Shown: positions 53,947-61,404 of the stretch, piece after piece | Position numbering within the stretch: the stretch's first letter is position 1 | Layout: each line of letters opens with the position of its first letter | Origin: Bacteroidota bacterium | Lineage (GTDB): Bacteria > Bacteroidota > Bacteroidia > Cytophagales > Cyclobacteriaceae | NCBI GenBank assembly: GCA_016191555.1 | Contig: JACPVX010000013.1 | Location: 28,281-92,280, forward strand | Length of the DNA stretch: 64,000 nucleotides | Direction of reading: 5' to 3' | Position numbers and translations under genes: made by a program | The notes under the pieces: generated by a model | Told to the model about the DNA's origin: nothing | What the model saw: the letters and a program-made list of their open reading frames with translations, nothing else | Database searches by the model: none

Positions 53947-54588
53947 CTATCGTTTGCCACTTTTTAATTTTCCTTTATAGGTTTTCTTGAAAAGCTCAAA
54001 ACGGGGGATAGAAACACCCATTACATAGCCGCTGTATGGATTATGCTCGATATAGTCCTGATGATAGTCTTCAGCCCTGTAAAATGCGGTAAGTGGCTTT
54101 ATTTCCGAAACAATTGGGTTTTTGAATGATTTGGCATAGCTAGTTTTGGCCTTTTCGGCTATTTCTTTTTCCTGAGGTGTGCTGTAGAAAGCAATGGAAC
54201 GATAGGAATTTCCTCGGTCAGGACCTTGTTGTTCGGGAGTTGTCGGATCGTGAGATGTAAAGAAAACGTTCATCAATTCTGCGTAGCTAATCACCTTTGG
54301 GTCGTAATAGATTAACACCGTTTCGGCATGGCCGGTGGTTTCCGTATTGACCAAAGCATATGTGGGGTTGAGTGTTTTGCCGCCTGCATAGCCGGAGACC
54401 GCTGAATCAACGCCTACCACCGCTTCAAATATATGCTCTGAACACCAGAAGCATCCTTCCGCGAAAGCAGCCACCGCCTTACCCGGTGCGGGCGTTAAAT
54501 TCATTTTTAAATCAGCTTGTTTTTTGTTGGTTTGCCCTTGGCAAGCGGAAGCCAGAAAGATCAATGCGTAGACTGAGATGTATTTCAT
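53947..54588 (-). CDS. msrA: Peptide-methionine (S)-S-oxide reductase, lipoprotein form
   Basis: MsrA repairs oxidised methionine. The catalytic Cys46 is in EGCFWCSEHIFEAV (Cys49 is the second cysteine), and the substrate pocket stretch YAGGKTLNPTYALV and HDPTTPEQQGPDRG are intact. A lipoprotein signal precedes it, with the lipidated Cys16 in LIFLASAC, so the enzyme probably works in the periplasm. At 213 residues it is full length. No msrB is next to it. Confidence 0.93.
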   Translation of the reverse strand: MKYISVYALIFLASACQGQTNKKQADLKMNLTPAPGKAVAAFAEGCFWCSEHIFEAVVGVDSAVSGYAGGKTLNPTYALVNTETTGHAETVLIYYDPKVISYAELMNVFFTSHDPTTPEQQGPDRGNSYRSIAFYSTPQEKEIAEKAKTSYAKSFKNPIVSEIKPLTAFYRAEDYHQDYIEHNPYSGYVMGVSIPRFELFKKTYKGKLKSGKR

Positions 54589-54811
54589 TTGTTTGTATTT
54601 TAAGCTAATATACGACTGACCAATCGTTCAGTTGGCTTCCGTATTATCATATGTCGGCAAGCTGTCATTTGATTGCTTCAGGTCAGATGATCTAACATCC
54701 GTATCTTTAAAATTGTTCTCGGCCGGTTGGCATAGGAATAATAAACTCTAAATTTTTGGTAACCAGTCGTGAAATCGGCAGTTATCCTCACTGTAAACGT
54801 AATTCGGCCAT

Positions 54812-55366
54812 TTGGAAGCGCTTTCGGATAATTCACTAATGATCAAAGTCAGGGACGGAGATTTGGACAAGCTCGGTCTTTTGTTTGAACGCTATAAAAA
54901 GCCGTTGTATGGTTTTTTCTATGGCCTCACACGTGAACGCGATCTGAGTGAAGATTTGATTCAGAATACGTTTATGCGCATCCTTAAATACCGACACCTC
55001 TTTCGCGGAGAGGGCGACTTTCGAGCGTGGCTGTTTCACATCGCGCGCAATGTGCGACACGACCATCACCGAAAGGATAAAACAAAAAATCAGGATGATG
55101 TAGAAGATTGGAAGGACCGTCTGGGGAATCATGAAAATCGTTCGGTAGAATGGGTGCGTGCCGATGAACACGAAATGTTGTCCATGGCGTTGGCACGTTT
55201 GCCCGAAGACAAGCGGGAGATACTCTTGCTCAGCAAATTCCAAGAGAATAAATACGAGGTAATTGGACAAATACTAGGCTGTACCGAAAGTGCCGTAAAA
55301 GTAAAAGTGTTCCGGGCCATGCAAGAGCTAAAGACAGTTTATCAGCAACTAGAGAAAATAATGTAA
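54812..55366 (+). CDS. ECF-family RNA polymerase sigma factor
   Basis: A 184-residue sigma factor of the ECF type. Region 2 is seen in YGFFYGLTRERDLSEDLIQN and FRAWLFHIARN, region 4 in EDKREILLLSKFQENKYEVI and CTESAVKVKVFRAM. The start is TTG at 54812: family members begin with the same LSDNSLMIKV stretch, so the later ATG (54839) would cut it. The next gene starts two bases on and encodes a membrane protein that may control it. Confidence 0.9.
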   Translation: MEALSDNSLMIKVRDGDLDKLGLLFERYKKPLYGFFYGLTRERDLSEDLIQNTFMRILKYRHLFRGEGDFRAWLFHIARNVRHDHHRKDKTKNQDDVEDWKDRLGNHENRSVEWVRADEHEMLSMALARLPEDKREILLLSKFQENKYEVIGQILGCTESAVKVKVFRAMQELKTVYQQLEKIM

Positions 55367-55368
55367 GT

Positions 55369-56148
55369 ATGGAAACGCACGAATGGCAAAAGTTAATGGA
55401 ACGCTACAACAGTGGTAGAGCTAGTCGCGAAGAAATTCAGCAGATCGAAGAAGCTATTGAATCCGGAGAGCAAGTGCTTTCGCAGATGACAGATTTCACA
55501 ACACTATCCAATCAATTGAAATCGTGGGATCCCGGTGAGCCTTCGATGGAGTTGAACAGTCGTTTTTATGAATCGCTGGCCGATGCTAAAAGAGGTGAGA
55601 AGAAAAAGTTTGTGTTTCATCTACCTACGTGGAATGAACTATGGCCTCGTCTTGCATTTGGGGTAGCGATGCTGATCATCGGTTTTGGAATAGGGTATAT
55701 GTTGCCATCGCCAAGTTCCAGTAATGATGTAGCGCAACTTCACCAACAAGTCAGCGAGTTGAAGGAAATGATGATGCTCTCCATGCTTGAAAAAGAATCG
55801 GCTACAGATCGTTTAAAAGCAGTCAGCCTTACGAACGAAATGGATCAGGCTAGTAAAAAGGTAACAACTGCCTTGTTGCAAACATTGAATACCGATGCCA
55901 ACGTGAATGTGCGACTGGCTGCTATCGAAGCGCTGAAGCCCTACGTGCAAGATAGCGGTGTACGCGAAGGGTTGATTCAATCCATTGCCAAACAAGAATC
56001 ACCTCTGGTTCAAATGTCATTAGCCGAATTGATGGCTGCCATTCAAGAGAAAAAGTCAGTGACTGAATTGAAAAAACTGTTGCAACGCGACCGAATGCCG
56101 AACGAAGTCAAGAAAAAAATTAGTCAAAGTATTGATATTTTAATCTAA
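55369..56148 (+). CDS. HEAT-repeat membrane protein, probable anti-sigma factor
   Basis: A 259-residue protein with a cytoplasmic N-terminal helical part (about residues 1-90), one membrane helix (about 92-112) and C-terminal HEAT-like helices (NVRLAAIEALKPYVQD, MSLAELMAAIQEKK, SPLVQ). This plan fits an anti-sigma factor holding the ECF protein encoded two bases upstream, with the repeats sensing a signal outside. No zinc-binding anti-sigma motif (HxxxCxxC) is found, so the regulation is inferred from context only. Confidence 0.72.
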   Translation: METHEWQKLMERYNSGRASREEIQQIEEAIESGEQVLSQMTDFTTLSNQLKSWDPGEPSMELNSRFYESLADAKRGEKKKFVFHLPTWNELWPRLAFGVAMLIIGFGIGYMLPSPSSSNDVAQLHQQVSELKEMMMLSMLEKESATDRLKAVSLTNEMDQASKKVTTALLQTLNTDANVNVRLAAIEALKPYVQDSGVREGLIQSIAKQESPLVQMSLAELMAAIQEKKSVTELKKLLQRDRMPNEVKKKISQSIDILI

Positions 56149-56154
56149 GAAATT

Positions 56155-56949
56155 ATGAAGAAGAGAACTAACTATACTTGGTACATACTTATCTGCTTTG
56201 TTTTGATAGAGATGCAGGTATGCGCGCAAGCAAGCGAAGAAACCATCAAACGCACAGCTACCTTCGAAAAGAAAAGCCACCAAAATGCATTATTAATTTT
56301 TAATGTGAATGGTTCTGTAAAAGTAGAAGGATATGCAGGCGATCAGATAATCATTGAAGTGCAGAAAAAAATTACCGGTAAATCGGAAGCACGTGTGGCC
56401 AAAGGAAAATCAGAGATTGACTTAGTCCTGATCGACAAAGCCGACACATTGATTCTTTATGTAAAAGGAATAGGTGAGCGATTTGGAAAGGAGAACAAGA
56501 AAAACGGAATGCAAATGGCAGGCTGGGGCTACAACTGGCAAGGCCATGATGATGACAAAGAGTATGATTACAATATGAACTTTGTGGTAAAGGTGCCTTA
56601 TGCCATCAACTTGCATATCTCCACCATCAACCAAGGCAACATCACAGTTCATCATACCAAAGGCACACTGGAAGCGCGCAATATCAATGGTGGTATTCAC
56701 TTGACAGATATTGCAGGAACGACTACCGCAACTACCATCAATGGCGAAGTCGATTTGGAATACAGCACTAATCCTCCGGGCGATTCTAAATATTATTCTT
56801 TGAATGGCAACATCAATGCTCAATTCAAGAGTGGTTTAAATGCACAACTCACTTTCAAGAGTTTTCAAGGCGATTTATTTTCTTCTATCGATGACATTAC
56901 TCCTCTGGCCGTTTCAATGGAAAAAACGAAGCGAGGAGAGGGCATTTAA
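56155..56949 (+). CDS. DUF4097-type beta-repeat exported protein, cut by an in-frame stop
   Basis: The 264-residue protein has a signal peptide (cleaved near VCAQA) and a beta-helix-like DUF4097 body with repeats such as INLHISTINQGNITVH, GTLEARNINGGIHLTD and ATTINGEVDLEY. The frame is closed by TAA at 56947-56949, but the same frame goes on without another stop to TGA at 57049-57051, giving a run that reads YKVNGNRYRVGAGGPLLDFE and then TFNGNVYLKEKTN, which is what this family's last strand looks like. A point mutation or sequencing error is likely. Confidence 0.78.
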   Translation: MKKRTNYTWYILICFVLIEMQVCAQASEETIKRTATFEKKSHQNALLIFNVNGSVKVEGYAGDQIIIEVQKKITGKSEARVAKGKSEIDLVLIDKADTLILYVKGIGERFGKENKKNGMQMAGWGYNWQGHDDDKEYDYNMNFVVKVPYAINLHISTINQGNITVHHTKGTLEARNINGGIHLTDIAGTTTATTINGEVDLEYSTNPPGDSKYYSLNGNINAQFKSGLNAQLTFKSFQGDLFSSIDDITPLAVSMEKTKRGEGI

Positions 56950-57051
56950 TACAAGGTGAATGGCAATCGCTACCGGGTGGGTGCTGGTGGACCGCTCTTG
57001 GATTTTGAAACCTTTAATGGAAATGTGTATCTCAAAGAAAAAACAAATTGA
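56950..57051 (+). other. Separated 3' end of the first DUF4097 gene
   Basis: The 33 codons behind the TAA continue the DUF4097 protein in frame up to TGA at 57049-57051. They end in a typical strand (FETFNGNVYLKE) of the kind also found at the end of the next gene (KNYNGDIYIRKK). Confidence 0.6.
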
Positions 57052-57094
57052 GCATTTGAAGCTCCATCATCAAATCAATTTAATTCAAGTAAAA

Positions 57095-57892
57095 ATGAAA
57101 ACTATAATCATAAACATCATCGCCATTGTTTTACTATCATTTAATGGCTTCGCGCAAAGCGGAAACAATTTCACCGTACCACTCAGCGATCCGGCCAAGC
57201 GCGGTAAGTTAAAAGTAGATATTAACTACGGATCTATTACTATCAAGGGTACTGCCCGAAAAGATGTGCTCGTTAGTTATTCATCTGCCAAAGACGATGG
57301 CAACGCAACTTCTAAAGATGGACTTAAGCGTATCGGAGGTGGAGGCCTGGATTTGGAGGCAAGTGAACTGAATAATAATGTGATTATTGAATCCAGTTCG
57401 TGGAGTGTAAAAACGGATTTAGAAATCGAAATCCCCAGCGGAATGGATGTAGTGGCCAGCACATACAATGATGGAGATATCTTGGTTACCAATGTGCAAG
57501 GAAGTCTGGAGCTTGAAAACTACAATGGTGAAATCAAGGCTACCAACATTTCAGGCTCCGTGATCGCTTCCACTTATAATGGTGAAGTGAAAGTTGCTTT
57601 TGATAAGGTAACGGAAAACACGCCTATGTCATTTTCTACTTTCAATGGCGATGTCGATCTTACATTTCCAGCTACCTATAAGGCTACCTTTAAAATGAAA
57701 ACAGAGCAAGGAGAAATTTTCACTGGCTTTGAAATGAATATCACCAGCAGCGCACCCGTACAAAAGAAAGATACGAAGTCAGGTGCATTCAAATTGGTAA
57801 TAGACGAATGGAAGAAAGGCGACATCAATGGCGGTGGCCCAGAGATAACCTTAAAAAACTATAATGGCGATATTTACATTCGCAAGAAATAG
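57095..57892 (+). CDS. DUF4097-type beta-repeat exported protein
   Basis: A 265-residue paralogue, start at the ATG at 57095, where a signal peptide (cleaved near FAQ) begins; a longer frame upstream runs through the remnant of the preceding gene. Repeat strands such as GKLKVDINYGSITIKGTA, VVASTYNDGDILVTN, NYNGEIKATNISGS and STFNGDVDLTF show a regular beta-helix. It is the last gene of the sigma/HEAT/DUF4097 operon and is probably what the ECF factor helps to express. Function unknown. Confidence 0.83.
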   Translation: MKTIIINIIAIVLLSFNGFAQSGNNFTVPLSDPAKRGKLKVDINYGSITIKGTARKDVLVSYSSAKDDGNATSKDGLKRIGGGGLDLEASELNNNVIIESSSWSVKTDLEIEIPSGMDVVASTYNDGDILVTNVQGSLELENYNGEIKATNISGSVIASTYNGEVKVAFDKVTENTPMSFSTFNGDVDLTFPATYKATFKMKTEQGEIFTGFEMNITSSAPVQKKDTKSGAFKLVIDEWKKGDINGGGPEITLKNYNGDIYIRKK

Positions 57893-57911
57893 CTCTGCAA
57901 ATAACATAAGG

Positions 57912-57948
57912 AAGGCTACAGCAAAACTGTAGCCTTTACTTTTTTTTG
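57912..57948. terminator. Intrinsic terminator
   Basis: AAGGCTACAG and CTGTAGCCTT pair across CAAAA, with T-runs behind. It ends the sigma operon and overlaps the convergent SemiSWEET 3' end. Confidence 0.88.
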
Positions 57949-58196
57949 AAAGTCAACTTGAAGTAAATCAGCAGCAGGCTAAGCACGCTTATGATTCCGT
58001 TGGCAATAATTACCGGCCATAGCATCAGGGCGATACCATAGACTAGCCAAATAATCGTGCTGGTGAAAACAATCAACAGCATGGCCATACTCAGATCACC
58101 TGCGCTTTTGGTCTCCCAAACTTTGTAAACTTGCGGAATGAATGTAATCGCGCTTAAGAACGCTCCGACATGTCCGGCTACTTGTATCCAATCCAT
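57936..58196 (-). CDS. SemiSWEET sugar transporter
   Basis: An 86-residue three-helix membrane protein of the SemiSWEET family, which dimerises to form a sugar carrier. GAFLSAITFIPQVYKVWETK has the PQ motif, and STIIWLVYGIALMLWPVIIANG follows. The protein is full length. It is two bases downstream of pth, so both are on one transcript. Confidence 0.88.
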   Translation of the reverse strand: MDWIQVAGHVGAFLSAITFIPQVYKVWETKSAGDLSMAMLLIVFTSTIIWLVYGIALMLWPVIIANGIISVLSLLLIYFKLTFKKK

Positions 58197-58198
58197 CG

Positions 58199-58759
58199 TT
58201 AAGAATTAAAAAAGTTCATCGTTCGTTCAGGGCCAATCGTACAAAAAGAAAAAATCATTTCAGTCGCTTTGTCCATAGCAGCTGGCAATTGTGTAAACTC
58301 CTCTTGTGTAAAATTGCTGAGGACATAATCTACCTGCTGTCCTTTCCCAAAGTTATTGCCTACTCCAAATCGCAAACGCGTATATTCTTGGCCACCTAAA
58401 AGCAATTCAATATTTTTCAAGCCATTGTGGCCACCGGCACTTCCTTTCGTTCTCATCCGCAGGCTGGCAAAGGGCAGAGCAATTTCATCGACAATCACCA
58501 ACAGGTTTTCTTTGGGTATTTTTAAATCCTGTAGCCAATACGCAATGGCTTTACCACTCAAATTCATGTAAGTAGAAGGCTTAATCAAATGCAATTGACG
58601 GCCTTTGTATTTCAACTCTGCTTTGCTGGCCAATCGATCGGTCGTAAACGCCACTTTGTGCAGCTCTGCCATTCGGTCTAAAGTTAGAAAACCGATGTTA
58701 TGGCGAGTTAGTTCATACTCGCTTCCAATATTGCCCAAACCAGCGATCAAGTATTTCAT
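58199..58759 (-). CDS. pth: Peptidyl-tRNA hydrolase
   Basis: Recycles peptidyl-tRNA released from ribosomes. YLIAGLGNIGSEYELTRHNIG holds the catalytic His and Asn, PSTYMNLSGKAI, VDEIALPF and GSAGGHNGLKNI complete the site. At 186 residues it is normal. The rplY and prs genes lie just upstream, the usual arrangement. Confidence 0.96.
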   Translation of the reverse strand: MKYLIAGLGNIGSEYELTRHNIGFLTLDRMAELHKVAFTTDRLASKAELKYKGRQLHLIKPSTYMNLSGKAIAYWLQDLKIPKENLLVIVDEIALPFASLRMRTKGSAGGHNGLKNIELLLGGQEYTRLRFGVGNNFGKGQQVDYVLSNFTQEEFTQLPAAMDKATEMIFSFCTIGPERTMNFFNS

Positions 58760-58832
58760 ACAAGCTTATTCACTAATCAAACTTTCGTTAAAATACGCTA
58801 TTCACCTTTCGGAAATCAAATGGAAACCAAAC

Positions 58833-58863
58833 AAAAAATCCTACCGGTGAGGGTAGGATTTTT
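58833..58863. terminator. Intrinsic terminator
   Basis: AATCCTACC pairs with GGTAGGATT around six bases, with A- and T-runs. It ends the prs-rplY transcript before pth. Confidence 0.85.
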
Positions 58864-58885
58864 ATAAAATGAATGAAGAAACAGA

Positions 58886-59554
58886 TTATTTCTTCTTCTC
58901 GTCTTTCTTGGGAGCTTCCGCTTTCTTCGCGTCAGCCGCAGGAGCAGCCGCAGCAGGAGCAGCAGCGCCTTCAGCAGGAGTAGCTGCAGCCGACTCTTCA
59001 GCCAACTTAGCAGCACGTGGCACTTCCACCGCAGCGATGGCAGCCGCTTTCGGATCCAACAACTCAAGGTTAGGGATTTTTACATCGCCTACTTTAATAG
59101 CGTGGTGGAAATCCAAAGCAGAACAGTCGATATCAATATGATCAGGCATGTCTTTCGCGAAAGCGTAAACTTTCAAAGAAGCACGCTTGCGTACCAAAGT
59201 ACCACCTTTTGATACACCCGGAGCCTGGCCAACCAAACGTACCGGAATGTCCATTTTAATTTTGCGATCATCGCTGATGCGTAGAAAATCTACGTGTAGG
59301 ATAATTTCACTTACCGGATGGAATTGAACTTCTTGCATGATTGCCTGGCACTCTTCTCCTTCAATGTTCAAATGAACAAAGTGAGCTTCGTTGGTGTACA
59401 CCAAGTCACGGAACAAAATAACAGGCGAGTGGAAATGAACTTGCTTATCACCTCCGTAAAGTACGCAAGGAATGTTTCCTTCTTCACGGGTTTTTTGCGA
59501 GTCATTCTTGCCGAGATTTGCTCTTCGATACCCTATAATCTCGATGGTTTTCAT
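58886..59554 (-). CDS. rplY: 50S ribosomal protein L25 (CTC type)
   Basis: A two-domain L25/Ctc protein of 222 residues: the 5S-rRNA binding domain (ANLGKNDSQKTREEGNIPCVLYGG), a second beta domain (KMDIPVRLVGQAPGVSKGGTL) and an Ala/Lys-rich low-complexity tail ending in a lysine run. Bacteroidota L25 commonly has such tails. It lies 30 bases behind prs. Confidence 0.95.
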   Translation of the reverse strand: MKTIEIIGYRRANLGKNDSQKTREEGNIPCVLYGGDKQVHFHSPVILFRDLVYTNEAHFVHLNIEGEECQAIMQEVQFHPVSEIILHVDFLRISDDRKIKMDIPVRLVGQAPGVSKGGTLVRKRASLKVYAFAKDMPDHIDIDCSALDFHHAIKVGDVKIPNLELLDPKAAAIAAVEVPRAAKLAEESAAATPAEGAAAPAAAAPAADAKKAEAPKKDEKKK

Positions 59555-59584
59555 AATTGTTTATTGGTTTAATTTAAAAATTGA

Positions 59585-60514
59585 TTACAATCGGATGAAC
59601 AATGAGCTGATCGATTCGTGATCGTGAATCTTGCGAATCGCTTTTGCAAACAAATCAGATACTGTCAATACTTTAATTTTCGAAATCTGTTGCTTCAATG
59701 GGATGGTATCAGAAACTACTAACTCCTCCAATGCGGAAGATTGTATGTTTTCGTACGCTTTGCCCGATAGTACAGGATGCGTACAAATGGCGCGCACTGT
59801 ATTAGCTCCTTTTTCTTTTAAGAGGGCAGCCGCTTTGCACAACGTGCCTCCGGTGTCAACCAAGTCATCCACCAGAATTACGTCTTTGCCTTCCACTTCA
59901 CCGATCAGGCGCATGGATTCAACTTTGTTGGCTTCTTTACGGTATTTATCGCAAACAGCTAATTCTGCATTGAAGAATTTGGCAAAACTTCTGGCACGCT
60001 TAATTCCACCCACATCCGGTGATGCAAACATGATGTTCGGTAAATTCAACGATTTGAGATAGGGAACAAAAATATAATTACCATCGAGGTGATCGAGCGG
60101 AATATCAAAAAATCCTTGAATCTGATCGGCATGTAAGTCGCAGGTCATGATGCGGTTAGCTCCGGCTGCCGATAAAAGATTAGCAATAAGCTTTGCAGCA
60201 ATGGCTACCCGAGGCTTGTCTTTTCTGTCTTGACGTGCATACCCGAAGTAGGGGATAATCACATTGACATTCGATGCACTGGCACGCTTGGCGGCATCAA
60301 TCATCAGCAACAACTCCATGAAATTGTCGGCTGGCGCAAAGGTAGATTGTACAATAAAAACATCGTGGCCACGCACCGATTCTCCGATATAAGGAGACAT
60401 TTCGCCATCGCTAAACTGCTGATAGTCAACTTTGCCGAGCGGTTCGCCATAAGCGTGTGCTACTTTCTCAGCTAAGTAAGTAGTAGCGCGTCCAGAAAAT
60501 ATTTTTACAGCCAT
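59585..60514 (-). CDS. prs: Ribose-phosphate pyrophosphokinase
   Basis: Makes PRPP from ribose 5-phosphate and ATP. DVFIVQSTFAPADNFMELLLMID, PYFGYARQDRKD, CDLHADQIQGFFDIP and the PRPP loop DVILVDDLVDTGGTL are complete. At 309 residues it is normal. It is the first gene of the prs-rplY unit; a tRNA terminator separates it from tRNA-Gln. Confidence 0.97.
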   Translation of the reverse strand: MAVKIFSGRATTYLAEKVAHAYGEPLGKVDYQQFSDGEMSPYIGESVRGHDVFIVQSTFAPADNFMELLLMIDAAKRASASNVNVIIPYFGYARQDRKDKPRVAIAAKLIANLLSAAGANRIMTCDLHADQIQGFFDIPLDHLDGNYIFVPYLKSLNLPNIMFASPDVGGIKRARSFAKFFNAELAVCDKYRKEANKVESMRLIGEVEGKDVILVDDLVDTGGTLCKAAALLKEKGANTVRAICTHPVLSGKAYENIQSSALEELVVSDTIPLKQQISKIKVLTVSDLFAKAIRKIHDHESISSLFIRL

Positions 60515-60526
60515 ATTTTTAAACTA

Positions 60527-60557
60527 AAAACCCGCTAGGTGTACCCAAGCGGGTTTT
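60527..60557 (-). terminator. Intrinsic terminator behind tRNA-Gln
   Basis: On the minus strand AAAACCCGCT and AGCGGGTTTT pair around eleven bases, and TTTTTAG follows. It closes the tRNA transcript before prs. Confidence 0.8.
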
Positions 60558-60562
60558 GGTGG

Positions 60563-60633
60563 TTGACCTACTAGGATTCGAACCTAGAAAGGCAGAATCA
60601 AAATCTGCAGTGTTACCATTACACCATAGGTCA
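60563..60633 (-). tRNA. tRNA-Gln (anticodon UUG)
   Basis: On the minus strand the acceptor arms TGACCTA and TAGGTCA pair fully. The D arm is GTGTAATGGTAACAC, the anticodon stem is GCAGA/TCTGC with loop TTTTGAT (anticodon TTG), and the T arm TAGGTTCGAATCCTA is canonical. It ends in A, with CC following in the genome. It is the only tRNA in the window. Confidence 0.95.
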
Positions 60634-60682
60634 ATCTATCCCTTAAAAAGGTTCGCAAAGGTAGAATTTATTTTGAAAAGCA

Positions 60683-60710
60683 AAACCCAAATTTCAGGGT
60701 TTTTTTATGG
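60683..60710. terminator. Weak terminator-like hairpin
   Basis: AAACCC and GGGTTT flank eight bases, with a T-run on the plus strand and a weaker one on the minus strand. It lies behind the DUF4136 gene. Confidence 0.4.
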
Positions 60711-60733
60711 GATATCTATCGACCGGAAATCAG

Positions 60734-61306
60734 TTAAAGTTCAGCCGTCTCTTTCTGCGCCTGGCCTTCCACAAAACCCTCTGCCCAGAATCTGTATTTG
60801 TCTAAGATTGAGATTACTGCGTTGCGTAAGTGCCGCTGGTTATTGAAATCGATGCCTCCATAAAAAGTAGTGGCGTAGCCTTGCCAAATGGATTTGTTTT
60901 GTCTGCGGTCGTACAATTGAATCAACAACGTACCACTTTTCATGTTGAGTTTTTTGGGGTTGTAGTCCACATCGGTGCGCTGTGTTTTTACCCACTCTTC
61001 AATTTCAGGCTGGTTGTAGCCATTGAATTTGAGGCTATCAGAAAACATTTTGAAGCCCACGATCAGATGGGGGCGTGTGTCAGTTAATCTATAACCTAAA
61101 AATTTCATCCGAGCGATGATAGATTTTTCAATCACCTCATTGGTCATGGTAGTATCATTTAAACCAATCGGTTTCATGATATTGAAAGTCCGGTATCGTT
61201 TGAAATTGCCGCTGTAGCTATAATCGTACTCAACAGGTAATTCTTTGAAGCCAAGGCATGAACTGAGAAGCGAAGCTACAAGAATGAGCCAGTAGATTTT
61301 CTTCAT
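60734..61306 (-). CDS. DUF4136 lipoprotein
   Basis: A 190-residue lipoprotein (Cys17 in LLSSC). The DUF4136 signs are visible: an N-terminal VEYDYSYSGNFKRYRTFN, an ambiguous middle (MKFLGYRLTDTRPHLIVGF) and SGTLLIQLYDRRQNKSIWQG towards the end. It probably sits in the outer membrane or periplasm; function unknown. On the minus strand, TTTG-N20-TAACTTTTG lies upstream and may be its promoter. Confidence 0.82.
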   Translation of the reverse strand: MKKIYWLILVASLLSSCLGFKELPVEYDYSYSGNFKRYRTFNIMKPIGLNDTTMTNEVIEKSIIARMKFLGYRLTDTRPHLIVGFKMFSDSLKFNGYNQPEIEEWVKTQRTDVDYNPKKLNMKSGTLLIQLYDRRQNKSIWQGYATTFYGGIDFNNQRHLRNAVISILDKYRFWAEGFVEGQAQKETAEL

Positions 61307-61404
61307 AAGAATCTGGGTTTAGATTTCAAAAGTTAGGTTAAATTGTCGCCAACTGCAAATACGCTGAGCTTAAATGACTTCAGCTATTTTAAACGTAACC
61401 GGAA

